A DNA stretch of 5,884 nucleotides. Source: Betaproteobacteria bacterium (GTDB lineage: Bacteria > Pseudomonadota > Gammaproteobacteria > Burkholderiales > SG8-39). The DNA is taken from contig JAABQT010000115.1 in NCBI GenBank assembly GCA_011391295.1, positions 1-5,884 on the forward strand, in the 5' to 3' direction. Under the pieces are notes generated by a model. The model had not been told where the DNA came from, did no database searches, and saw only the letters and a list, made by a program, of their open reading frames with translations. The position numbers and the translations under genes were made by a program. Shown one piece after another: positions 1 to 5,884 of this stretch (positions within the stretch are counted from its first letter, which is position 1; every line of letters begins with the position of its first letter).

Positions 1-384
1 CACCAGCCCGTGCACCCGCGGTGCCTCGCCCACGATCTCCTCCACGCGCATGCGCGGGTTGAGCGAGGAGAACGGGTCCTGGAAGATCATCTGCACCGCG
101 CGCACCGGCTTGCCGTTCAGCGGCTCGCCCTTGTAGTACACGCCGCCGCCGGTCGGCGCGTGCAGGCCGCAGGCCAGGCGCCCAAGCGTGGACTTGCCGC
201 AACCGGACTCGCCCACCAGCCCGACCACCTCGCCCCCGGCGACCGAGAACGACACCCGGTCCACCGCGTGCACGATATGGCCGGCCACGCCGGCGCCCAG
301 CCGCAGCGCAAAGCGCTCGATGGAGTCCAGGCGCTTCTCGAAGCGCTTGGAGACGTCCCGGAACTCGAGCAGCGCCGTGCTCAT
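1..384 (-). CDS. ABC importer ATPase, DppF/OppF type (N-terminal part; 3' end outside window)
   Basis: This is the second ATPase of the importer, cut by the left edge after 128 codons with no stop in the window. The protein starts MSTALLEFRDVSKRFEKRLD. It carries the characteristic VVHAVD-like block as HIVHAVDRVSFSVAGGEVVGL (about 36-56), Walker A GESGCGKST (58-66) and the Q-loop in MIFQDPFSSLNPRMRVEEIV (99-118, Q102). The QDPFSSLNPRM wording is typical of DppF/OppF rather than DppD. The stretch between Walker A and the Q-loop (67-101) is shorter than usual for DppF, lacking most of the polar segment that normally precedes it. The signature, Walker B and C-terminal domain lie off the edge, so integrity cannot be judged. 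The ATG at 384 overlaps the previous stop (ATGA). The bases before it (CATCATCCTCT) contain no ribosome binding site, so expression should depend on translation of the preceding gene. Confidence 0.93.
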   Translation of the reverse strand, partial: MSTALLEFRDVSKRFEKRLDSIERFALRLGAGVAGHIVHAVDRVSFSVAGGEVVGLVGESGCGKSTLGRLACGLHAPTGGGVYYKGEPLNGKPVRAVQMIFQDPFSSLNPRMRVEEIVGEAPRVHGLV

Positions 385-1337
385 AGAGGATGATGGCAGC
401 GCACCTGGCGCGCCGCCCTCAGCGTGATTTCGGGAACCGAGCTGCAGGCGCCGTCGGCGTGGCCGCAGCGCTCGCGGAACGCGCAGCCCGGCGGCAGGTG
501 CGCGAGCGACGGCGTCATGCCGGGAATCTGGCGCAGCCGCCCGCCAGCGGCATTCGCCGCCGGCACCGAGTCCAGCAGCCCCCGGGTGTAGGGATGCAGG
601 GGCGCGTCCAGCACTTCGGCGGCGCTGCCCTGCTCGACGATGCGCCCGGCGTACATCACTGCCACGCGATCGGCGAGACCGGCCACCACCGCCAGGTCGT
701 GCGTGATCCACAGCAGCGCGGCCCCTGTTTCCCGCACCAGGCGCTGCATTTCGTACAGGATCTGCCCCTGGACGGTGACGTCCAGCGCCGTGGTCGGCTC
801 GTCGGCGATGATCACGTCCGGACGGTGCAGCAGCGCGATGGCGATCACCACCCGCTGGCGCATGCCGCCGGAGAACTGGTGCGGGTACTGCCGCAGGCGT
901 TCCTCGGGAGAGGCGATGCCGACCAGGCCCAGCGCCTCGATGGCGCGCCGCCTCGCCTCTGCCCGCGGCACCGCGTCATGCGCCAGCACCGTCTCCAGCA
1001 TCTGCGTCTCGATGGACAGGACCGGGTTCAGCGTCATCATCGGGTCCTGGAAAATCATCGCAATGCGCTTGCCGCGCAGGCGGCGCAAGTCCTCCTCGGC
1101 AAGTCCCACCAGTTCCCGGCCGTCGAATTTCACGCTGCCGCCGGCGACACGGCCGGGGGCGTCCACCAGGCCCATGATGGAGAGCCCGGTCACCGACTTG
1201 CCCGACCCGGATTCGCCCACCAGCCCCAGCACTTCGCCGCGCGCCAGGCTGAAGTCGACCCCGTCCACCGCGCGCAGGCGCCCCTCGCGGCCGGAGTATT
1301 CGGTCACCAGGCCTTCGACCTGCAGCAGCGCCGTCAT
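381..1337 (-). CDS. ABC importer ATPase, DppD/OppD type, with C-terminal four-cysteine domain
   Basis: This is a cytoplasmic ATPase that powers the importer as a heterodimer with the DppF-type subunit. The 318 residues contain Walker A GESGSGKSV (41-49), Q-loop Q97 in MIFQDPMMTLNP, the signature FSGGMRQR (155-162), Walker B VIIADEP (175-181, catalytic E180), the D-loop ALDV and the switch H213. All are intact, so it should be active. The C-terminal oligopeptide-transporter domain has HPYTRGLL (248-255) and four cysteines, C285, C291, C298 and C314 (C-x5-C-x6-C-x15-C). In a studied DppD NBD this arrangement holds a [4Fe-4S] cluster. The frame is open upstream to about 1724, but that part is the wrong frame of the permease gene. 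The ATG at 1337 gives the family N-terminus (MTALLQVEGLVTEY) and overlaps the permease stop as ATGA. The TGA overlaps the next ATPase start. No strong ribosome binding site is seen, so translation is probably coupled. Confidence 0.95.
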   Translation of the reverse strand: MTALLQVEGLVTEYSGREGRLRAVDGVDFSLARGEVLGLVGESGSGKSVTGLSIMGLVDAPGRVAGGSVKFDGRELVGLAEEDLRRLRGKRIAMIFQDPMMTLNPVLSIETQMLETVLAHDAVPRAEARRRAIEALGLVGIASPEERLRQYPHQFSGGMRQRVVIAIALLHRPDVIIADEPTTALDVTVQGQILYEMQRLVRETGAALLWITHDLAVVAGLADRVAVMYAGRIVEQGSAAEVLDAPLHPYTRGLLDSVPAANAAGGRLRQIPGMTPSLAHLPPGCAFRERCGHADGACSSVPEITLRAARQVRCHHPL

Positions 1338-2239
1338 TTCGCCAGGCGCGGGTTGAGCACGTCGCGCAGCTGGTCGCCCACCAGGTTGATGGCGAGAATG
1401 GTGGCCAGCAGCGCCAGGCCCGGATAGAAGCTGATCCAGTACCTGCCGGACATCAGGTACTCGTAGCCGTTGGCGATCAGCAGGCCGAGTGACGGTTCCG
1501 TGGAGGGCAGGCCCAGTCCGAGGAAGGACAGCGTCGCCTCCAGCGCGATGGCATGGGCCACCTGCACCGTGCCGACCACGATCAGCGGCGGCAGCGCGTT
1601 GGGCAGCAGGTGGCGCAGCACGATGCGCGTGCCCGAGAGTCCCAGCCCTCGCGCCGCCTCGATGTACTCCTTGCCGCGCTCCACCAGGGCGGCGGAGCGC
1701 GCGGTGCGCGCGTAGTACGCCCACTGCACGCAGACCAGGGCGATGATGATCTTGTCCACGCCCCTGCCCAGCACCGCGAGCAGGATGAGCGCCACCAGGA
1801 TCGCGGGGAAGCCGAGCTGGATGTCCACCACCCGCATCACGAACTGCTCGACACGGCCTCCGGCGTAGGCGGCGAGCACGCCGGTGAGCGCGCCGAGGGT
1901 AAGCGCGATGATGCCGCTGACCACGCCCACGTAGAGCGACACGCGCAGGCCGTACAGGATCGCCGACAGCATGTCGCGGCCCTGGCCGTCGGTGCCCAGG
2001 ACGTAGGACGCCCCGCCGAGGCCCTGCTCGCCCGGCGCCAGCCGCGAATCCATCAGGTCCAGCTTGGCGAGGTCGTAGGGATTATGCGGCGCGATGAAGG
2101 GCGCGAACAGCGCCACCAGCACGATCGCCGCCAGCAACGCGAAACCGAGCGTCGCCAGCTTCGAGTCGAAGAACTCCTCGAGGAAGCGCCGGAACGGCGT
2201 CTGCGGCGCCGGGACCGTCGCGGGCAGCACCGCGCTCAT
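1334..2239 (-). CDS. ABC importer inner-membrane permease, DppC/OppC type
   Basis: This is the second channel subunit of the importer. The 301 residues show the DppC plan. A cytoplasmic N-terminus (FRRFLEEFFDSKLATLGF, 16-33) leads into the first membrane helix (about 28-50). The hallmark periplasmic motif LGTDGQGRDMLSAILYG follows at 81-97, then further hydrophobic helices near 100-125, 142-160, 163-180, 213-235 and 270-288. The EAA loop that contacts the ATPases is KEYIEAARGLGLSGTRIVLR (190-209). ALEATLSFLGLGLP (232-245) and the C-terminal NLVGDQLRDVLNPRL (285-299) are family-typical. The ATG at 2239 overlaps the previous stop (ATGA) and has GGAGG 7 bases upstream. The TGA stop overlaps the ATG of the first ATPase in the same way, suggesting coupled translation in fixed ratio. 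Confidence 0.95.
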   Translation of the reverse strand: MSAVLPATVPAPQTPFRRFLEEFFDSKLATLGFALLAAIVLVALFAPFIAPHNPYDLAKLDLMDSRLAPGEQGLGGASYVLGTDGQGRDMLSAILYGLRVSLYVGVVSGIIALTLGALTGVLAAYAGGRVEQFVMRVVDIQLGFPAILVALILLAVLGRGVDKIIIALVCVQWAYYARTARSAALVERGKEYIEAARGLGLSGTRIVLRHLLPNALPPLIVVGTVQVAHAIALEATLSFLGLGLPSTEPSLGLLIANGYEYLMSGRYWISFYPGLALLATILAINLVGDQLRDVLNPRLAK

Positions 2240-3213
2240 CCCTTCGCCTCCGAGATCCGCACGCGGGGATCGAGCAGCGAGTACAGCAGGTCCACCAGGA
2301 GGTTGATCAGGATGAACATGAACACCGTCACCAGCAGGTAGGCCACCACCACCGGGCGGTCGAGCTGGAAGATGGAATCGATCACCAGCTTGCCCATGCC
2401 CGGCCAGGCGAAGATGGTCTCGGTCACCACGGCGAAGGCGATCACCGAGCCCAGCTCCAGGCCGATCACGGTGATGAGCGGAATCAGGATGTTCTTCAGC
2501 AGGTGCACGCCGATGACGCGCCTGCGCGGCAGGCCCTTGGCGCGGGCGAAGCGCATGTAGTCGAGCAGCGACTGCTCCCGCACCTGCGCCCGCGTCAGGC
2601 GGATGATGAGCGAGAGCTTGAACAGCGCCAGGTTCAGCGCCGGCAGCAGCGCGTAGCGCAGGCCCTCCCAGGTGAGGATCGAGATCTGCAGGCCGAGGAG
2701 TTCGGTGGTCGGGCCGCGGCCGGTCGAGGGCAGCCAGCCCAACTGCACCGCGAACACCATGATCAGCAGCAGGCCGACCCAGAACGTCGGCAGCGAGAAG
2801 CCCAGGATCGAGCCCGCCATGATGGTGCGGGCGGCGAAGCCATGCGGGCGCAGGCCGGCGTACAGGCCGAGCGGGATCCCCAGCCCCAACGACATCAGCA
2901 TGGCGAGGAACGCAAGTTCCAGCGTCGCGGGCATGCGCTCCAGGATCACTTGCAGCGCCGGGCGGCCGAAGACAAAGGACTTGCCGAGGTCGCCGGTGAA
3001 CGCGCCCTTGAGGAAGATCCCGTACTGCTCCAGCGCCGGGCGATCCAGCCCGAGCGCGGCCGCGGTGCGCGCGCGCTCTTCCTGGTCGGCCTGCGGGTTG
3101 ACCAGGATCTCGACCGGGTCGCCGACGAGGTACAGCCCGCCGAACACCAGCGCCGAGGTGACGAACAGCACCAGCAGCGTCTGCGCCAAGCGGCGCAGAA
3201 CGTAGACCGGCAC
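2236..3213 (-). CDS. ABC importer inner-membrane permease, DppB/OppB type
   Basis: This is one of the two membrane subunits forming the import channel in the cytoplasmic membrane; it pairs with the DppC-type permease encoded next. At 325 residues it has the usual length. It begins MPVYVLRRLAQTLLVLFVTSALVF, the typical DppB start with a first membrane helix at about 9-30. A periplasmic loop follows (GLDRPALEQYGIFLKGAFTGDLGKS), then five further hydrophobic segments near 98-121, 134-157, 185-205, 242-265 and 288-311. The cytoplasmic EAA coupling loop, which docks on the ATPases, is EQSLLDYMRFARAKGLPRRR (213-232). ETIFAWPGMGKLV (265-277) and the C-terminal LLDPRVR are also standard. The start codon is GTG at 3213, 3 bases after the TAA of the binding-protein gene (TAAGCCGTG). 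No strong ribosome binding site is seen, so reinitiation is likely. The stop overlaps the next ATG. Family assignment is secure; substrate is not. Confidence 0.95.
   Translation of the reverse strand: MPVYVLRRLAQTLLVLFVTSALVFGGLYLVGDPVEILVNPQADQEERARTAAALGLDRPALEQYGIFLKGAFTGDLGKSFVFGRPALQVILERMPATLELAFLAMLMSLGLGIPLGLYAGLRPHGFAARTIMAGSILGFSLPTFWVGLLLIMVFAVQLGWLPSTGRGPTTELLGLQISILTWEGLRYALLPALNLALFKLSLIIRLTRAQVREQSLLDYMRFARAKGLPRRRVIGVHLLKNILIPLITVIGLELGSVIAFAVVTETIFAWPGMGKLVIDSIFQLDRPVVVAYLLVTVFMFILINLLVDLLYSLLDPRVRISEAKG
2247..2251 (-). promoter_or_regulatory. Ribosome binding site of the DppC-type permease
   Basis: GGAGG lies 7 bases before the ATG at 2239, inside the last codons of the preceding permease gene. 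It supports the overlapping start over any internal one. It is the clearest consensus Shine-Dalgarno sequence in the window. Confidence 0.75.
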
Positions 3214-3216
3214 GGC

Positions 3217-4776
3217 TTACTTCGTCATCCGTACTTCATGCGCGAGGGTGTACTGGTCCACGCGCGCCTTGTAGGCGAGGCCTTTTTTCACGCCCCAGGT
3301 GCTCACCTCGTAGTGCAGAGGGATCACGCCGGTCAGCTCGCCCAACGCCTTGTCCGTGGCCGCGGCCAGCATCAGGCCGCGCTTGGTGTCGTCGATGGTG
3401 GTGAGCGCGGTGTGGATCATGGCGTCCACGCCGGCGTCCGAGAAGCGGCCGCGGTTGGCGGCGCCGTTGCCCAGCGAGCGGTCGAAGGTGGCCACCAGCG
3501 AGCGCAGCGGCGAACTGTTCTCGCCGGTGCCCGCGCCCCAGCCAGCGAGCAGGAAGGAAAATTCCAGCTTCGAGCCGCGCGAGAAGAACACCGCCGAAGG
3601 CATGGCGTCCACCTTGGTCGGGATGCCGCCGCGGGTGAGGAACTGCGCCACCGCCTGGGCGATCTTCTCGTCGTTGATGTAGCGGTTGTTGGGCGTGTGC
3701 AGCGTGAGGCCGAAGACGCCCGGGTAGCCCGCGGCCGCCAGCAGCGTCTTCGCGCCGTCCGGATCGTACTTCTCCGGCGACAGACGCTTGCTGGTGCCGT
3801 GGAAGGTCTCGGGCAGGAACTGGCCGGCGGGCCTGGCCTCGCCTTCCATGATGCGCGAGGCGATGGCGTTGCGGTCGATCATCTTCGAGATCGCCTTGCG
3901 CACGCGCGGGTCGCGCAGGGGATTGGCCTCCATGGGCTTGCCGGCGGCGTCGGTGACGAAGGGCGAATTGCGCTCGCGTCCGGAATCCATGTGCAGGTAG
4001 ATGACGCGATTGGACACCGTCGACGCAAGCGCGACGCGGGCATCCTTCTTCAGCCTGGCGATGTCCGCGGTGGGCACCGCCTCGATCATCTGCACGTCGC
4101 CCGCCAGCAGCGCCGCCACGCGCGCCGCCGAATTGGTGATCATGCGGAAGCGGACCTTGGCGAAGGCCGGCCTGGCGCCGTAGTACTTGTCGTTGGCCAC
4201 CAGCACCACGCGGTCGCCGGACACGTACTCGCCGAACCTGTAGGGACCGGTGCCGTTCACCGCCTTGCCCGAGTTGTAGTCCGGCGTGCCCATGCCCGCC
4301 ATCTTCGCGGAGATGATGTGAATGGTGGCGAGGTCATTCGGCAGCAGCGGGTGCGGAGCGCGCGTCTGCAGGACCACGGTATGGGGGTCGGTCGCCTTCG
4401 CGTCCGCGATCGGCCGCGTGTAGATGGCGAACGATGCCGGGCTGTTGGGCACGTTGGGGATGCGCTTCAATGTCGCCAGCACGTCCTCTGCGGTAAACGG
4501 CGAACCGTCGTGCCAGCGCACGTTCTTGCGCAGCTTGATCTCCCAGGTGGTGTCGTCCAGCGCCTTCCAGCTCTCCGCCAGCCCCGGCTTGAGCGCCTGC
4601 TGGTCGTCCTGGCCGACCAGGGTCTCGAAGATGTGCTTGGCGATCGAGTTGTTCGGCGTCAGGTTGTGGAAGTGCGGGTCCATGGTCGTCACCGGCGTGG
4701 ACAGGCCGATGTTCAGTTCCTGGGCCTGCAGCGGCAGCGCGAGCGCGAGGCCGGCGAGCAATACGCGAAGACGCAT
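3217..4776 (-). CDS. Periplasmic substrate-binding protein of an Opp/Dpp/Nik-type ABC importer (SBP_bac_5 family)
   Basis: This is the soluble periplasmic receptor that captures the ligand and delivers it to the two permeases encoded next. The 519 residues are normal for cluster C binding proteins. A Sec signal peptide is clear: MRLR, a hydrophobic core (residues 5-16) and probable cleavage after A18 (LQA/QELN). There is no cysteine, so it is not a lipoprotein. Family motifs include TMDPHFHN (31-38), LKPGLAESW (62-70), the WHDGSPFTAEDV block (88-99), VNGTGPYRF (173-181) and the LRDPRVRKAISKMIDR helix (287-302). At the usual ligand-contact loop it reads AGWGAGTGENSSP (411-423), without the Asp that in OppA and DppA pairs with the peptide amino end. 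The ligand may therefore not be an ordinary peptide. Dipeptides, glutathione, opines, nickel chelates and other small molecules all remain possible. The ATG at 4776 is backed by the signal peptide and AGGGGG. It starts 30 bases after iscX and ends 3 bases before the first permease. Confidence 0.93.
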   Translation of the reverse strand: MRLRVLLAGLALALPLQAQELNIGLSTPVTTMDPHFHNLTPNNSIAKHIFETLVGQDDQQALKPGLAESWKALDDTTWEIKLRKNVRWHDGSPFTAEDVLATLKRIPNVPNSPASFAIYTRPIADAKATDPHTVVLQTRAPHPLLPNDLATIHIISAKMAGMGTPDYNSGKAVNGTGPYRFGEYVSGDRVVLVANDKYYGARPAFAKVRFRMITNSAARVAALLAGDVQMIEAVPTADIARLKKDARVALASTVSNRVIYLHMDSGRERNSPFVTDAAGKPMEANPLRDPRVRKAISKMIDRNAIASRIMEGEARPAGQFLPETFHGTSKRLSPEKYDPDGAKTLLAAAGYPGVFGLTLHTPNNRYINDEKIAQAVAQFLTRGGIPTKVDAMPSAVFFSRGSKLEFSFLLAGWGAGTGENSSPLRSLVATFDRSLGNGAANRGRFSDAGVDAMIHTALTTIDDTKRGLMLAAATDKALGELTGVIPLHYEVSTWGVKKGLAYKARVDQYTLAHEVRMTK

Positions 4777-4782
4777 GGTTTA

Positions 4783-4788
4783 CCCCCT
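4783..4788 (-). promoter_or_regulatory. Ribosome binding site of the substrate-binding protein gene
   Basis: AGGGGG lies 6 bases before the ATG at 4776 (AGGGGGTAAACCATG). It is one of the better Shine-Dalgarno-like sequences of the transporter operon and supports 4776 as the true start. It is contained in the 3' arm of the hairpin at 4783-4801. Confidence 0.7.
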
Positions 4789-4801
4789 GGTTGGCAGGAG
4801 G
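4783..4801 (-). other. Hairpin covering the ribosome binding site between iscX and the binding-protein gene
   Basis: On the minus strand CCTCCTG (4801-4795), loop CCAAC (4794-4790) and CAGGGGG (4789-4783) can form a 7-bp stem with one G-U pair. The 3' arm contains the AGGGGG Shine-Dalgarno sequence of the downstream gene. The hairpin is followed by TAAACC rather than a T-run, so it is not a classical intrinsic terminator. The base pairing is seen in the sequence. A role in damping translation of the transporter, or in protecting an upstream mRNA end, is inference, and such short GC stems also arise by chance in GC-rich DNA. Confidence 0.4.
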
Positions 4802-4806
4802 CTAGT

Positions 4807-5001
4807 CTATTCGGCTTCGTCGATCCAGGCCATCAGGATGGCCTCGAGGATCTTTTCGCCGCAGCGCTTCGGATCGTCGTCGAACCCGGGGAGCTGCAGC
4901 ACCCACTGGTACAGGTCGGTAAAGCGCACCGCCCCGGGGTCCGTATCGGGGTACTTCTCGCCCAGGGCAATGGCGATGTCCAGCGTGTCGGTCCACTTCA
5001 T
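4807..5001 (-). CDS. iscX: IscX (YfhJ family), small acidic Fe-S assembly protein
   Basis: IscX is a small acidic protein that binds IscS and iron and tunes the rate of cluster assembly; it is usually the last gene of isc operons. The 64-residue product begins [19 protein letters not shown] and carries the family core: RFTDLYQWV (26-34), the acidic patch GFDDDP (39-44) and the C-terminal helix [16 protein letters not shown] (49-64). E. coli IscX has 66 residues. The same frame stays open upstream to about 5310, but that stretch is the wrong frame of fdx. The ATG at 5001 is preferred because it overlaps the fdx stop (ATGA), gives the standard N-terminus and follows a G-rich stretch (GGTGGGGGGAACAA) that can act as ribosome binding site. 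It ends with TAG, 30 bases before the ABC transporter begins. Confidence 0.96.
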   Translation of the reverse strand: MKWTDTLDIAIALGEKYPDTDPGAVRFTDLYQWVLQLPGFDDDPKRCGEKILEAILMAWIDEAE

Positions 5002-5345
5002 TTGTTCCCCCCACCCTCGCGCTCGTAGTTGATGGTGTACTTCGGGATCTCGATGATCAAGTCCTGGTCCGCCACCAGCGCCTGGCAGGACAGGCGCGAA
5101 TTCGCCTCCAGCCCCCAGGCCTTGTCGAGCAGGTCCTCCTCCTTCTCCTCGGCAGGCTCGAGCGACTGGAATCCCTCGCGCAGGATCACGTGGCAGGTGG
5201 TGCAGGCGCAGGACTTCTCGCAGGCGTGCTCGATGTCGACGCCATGCTCGAGCAGCGCGTTGCAGATCGACACTCCGGGCCGCGCCTCGAATTGCGCGCC
5301 CTGCGGGCACAGCTCGGCATGCGGCAGCACCTTGAGCCTGGGCAT
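4998..5345 (-). CDS. fdx: ISC-system [2Fe-2S] ferredoxin (adrenodoxin type)
   Basis: This is a small cytoplasmic electron carrier that supplies electrons for cluster building on IscU/IscS. The 115 residues match the usual length of the family. The cluster ligands are visible as C42-x5-C48-x2-C51 and C87, in the contexts [13 protein letters not shown] and RLSCQAL. The extra Cys46, conserved in ISC ferredoxins and also at position 46 in E. coli Fdx, is present. Other family marks are the N-terminal LPHAELCP, the DKAWGLE segment (residues 74-80) and the C-terminal [11 protein letters not shown]. The ATG at 5345 is chosen because it gives the standard N-terminus and overlaps the hscA stop by one base (TGATG). 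No strong ribosome binding site precedes it, so translation is probably coupled to hscA. The TGA stop overlaps the iscX ATG as ATGA. I am confident of this identity. Confidence 0.97.
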   Translation of the reverse strand: MPRLKVLPHAELCPQGAQFEARPGVSICNALLEHGVDIEHACEKSCACTTCHVILREGFQSLEPAEEKEEDLLDKAWGLEANSRLSCQALVADQDLIIEIPKYTINYEREGGGNK

Positions 5346-5884
5346 CAGAGGTCCAGGCTGGCGATCTTGCGGCCGGCCAGCGCGCGGCGCACGCCCGCGT
5401 CCATGCGGCGAGCCGCGAACTCCTCGGTCGACCGGTTGAGCGCCTCGCTCGCCTGCCGGATGGCGCGATGCTCGTTCGAGGCGGCCACGGCGGCGAGCGC
5501 CGCGGCCTGCCGCTCGATTTCCTCGCGCTCGGCCGCGGAGAGCAGCGCGCCGTCGGCGCTCAGTGCAGCGCGCACTGCTTCCAGCAGGCGCTGCGCATCG
5601 ACGCGCGCCTCGTGCCGCGCGCGCGCGTGCATGTCGTCCTTCGCATGCTCGAAGGAATCCCTGAGCATGCGCTCGATGTCGGTGTCGCCAAGCCCGTAGG
5701 AAGGCTTGACCGTCACCGAGGCCTGCACGTTCGTGGTGCGCTCTTCTGCGGCCACCGACAGCAGGCCGTCGGCGTCGACCTGGAACGTCACGCGCACCCG
5801 TCCCGCGCCGGCCGCCATCGGCGGGATGCCCTTCAGTTCGAACCGCGCGAGCGAGCGGCAGTCCGAGACCAGCTCGCGCTCGCC
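5345..5884 (-). CDS. hscA: HscA, Fe-S assembly Hsp70-type chaperone (C-terminal part; 5' end outside window)
   Basis: HscA is a cytoplasmic Hsp70 homologue that, with the co-chaperone HscB, uses ATP to help transfer clusters from the scaffold IscU to target proteins. Only the last 179 residues are here (E. coli HscA has about 616), so the ATPase domain is off the right edge. The frame is open to base 5884; an internal ATG at 5818 is not the start, because the codons before it read as conserved HscA sequence ([14 protein letters not shown]). Local residues 1-65 finish the beta substrate-binding domain ([13 protein letters not shown] at 32-44, then VTVKPSYGL). Residues 66-179 form the charged helical lid, including [16 protein letters not shown] and the family-typical tail [19 protein letters not shown]. 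The TGA stop shares one base with the fdx ATG. The gene is presumably transcribed from an isc promoter upstream of the window. The main alternative, DnaK, is unlikely given the lid sequence and the fdx-iscX neighbours. Confidence 0.96.
   Translation of the reverse strand, partial: GERELVSDCRSLARFELKGIPPMAAGAGRVRVTFQVDADGLLSVAAEERTTNVQASVTVKPSYGLGDTDIERMLRDSFEHAKDDMHARARHEARVDAQRLLEAVRAALSADGALLSAAEREEIERQAAALAAVAASNEHRAIRQASEALNRSTEEFAARRMDAGVRRALAGRKIASLDL

Noticed and set aside
117..311. Small minus-strand frame of 64 codons
   Set aside because: It is an alternative frame inside the DppF-type ATPase gene, whose own frame is open from 384 to the left edge and carries Walker A and Q-loop motifs.
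1338..1724. Upstream extension of the DppD-type ATPase to an ATG at 1724
   Set aside because: The added 129 residues are an Arg/Ala-rich out-of-frame reading of the permease gene. The family N-terminus begins at the ATG at 1337, which overlaps the permease stop.
390..2341. Plus-strand open frames at 390-1427 and 1553-2341
   Set aside because: They lie opposite the DppD-type ATPase and DppC-type permease genes, and their products are rich in Arg, His and Gln without recognisable motifs. They are shadows of GC-biased coding on the other strand.
2503..5028. Open frame of 841 codons on the plus strand, antisense to the binding protein, a permease and iscX
   Set aside because: It lies opposite several well-recognised genes, runs across their boundaries and encodes a low-complexity product rich in Arg, Gln, His, Ala and Gly with no domain. 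Long antisense frames are expected where genes use mostly G or C at the third codon position.
5002..5310. Upstream extension of iscX to 5310
   Set aside because: The extra residues are the wrong frame of fdx, whose frame is unmistakable. The ATG at 5001 gives a standard-length IscX.
5616..5633. Eighteen-base alternating purine-pyrimidine run (CG repeats), possible Z-DNA
   Set aside because: It falls inside the hscA lid-coding region and encodes an ordinary Ala/Arg-rich helix (MHARARH). High GC is enough to explain it.

Overview
The window is GC-rich, and every gene I can support lies on the minus strand, so it is read from the right edge (5884) to the left (1). Gene order and protein sequence point to a Gram-negative proteobacterium, most likely a betaproteobacterium (Burkholderiales-like). 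This rests on recognising the hscA-fdx-iscX tail of an isc operon and on the residue choices in those proteins; no database comparison was made.

Right part (about 4807-5884) is the 3' end of the housekeeping iron-sulfur cluster (isc) operon. It holds the last 179 residues of the Hsp70-type chaperone HscA, the complete [2Fe-2S] ferredoxin Fdx (115 aa) and the complete small acidic protein IscX (64 aa). These three open frames overlap by a few bases and are surely co-translated. HscA helps release clusters from the scaffold IscU, Fdx supplies electrons, and IscX modulates the cysteine desulfurase IscS.

Left part (1-4776) is a five-gene ABC importer of the oligopeptide/dipeptide/nickel (Opp/Dpp) family in the classic order: periplasmic binding protein, two permeases (DppB-like, DppC-like) and two ATPases (DppD-like, DppF-like). 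The last gene is cut by the left edge after 128 codons. It is easily missed because it has no stop codon in the window. Three junctions are 4-base ATGA overlaps; the binding protein and first permease are separated by 3 bases, with a GTG start.

The two blocks are separated by only 30 bases, with no obvious terminator. A short hairpin there would cover the ribosome binding site of the binding-protein gene. The importer may therefore be partly transcribed from the isc promoter and held down at translation.

No gene-free stretch longer than 30 bases exists. I see no RNA gene, mobile element, CRISPR array or repeat, and I do not see an undescribed system. The points most worth a second look are the isc-transporter junction, the four-cysteine tail on the DppD-like ATPase beside an Fe-S assembly operon, and the loss of the usual ligand-binding Asp in the binding protein.
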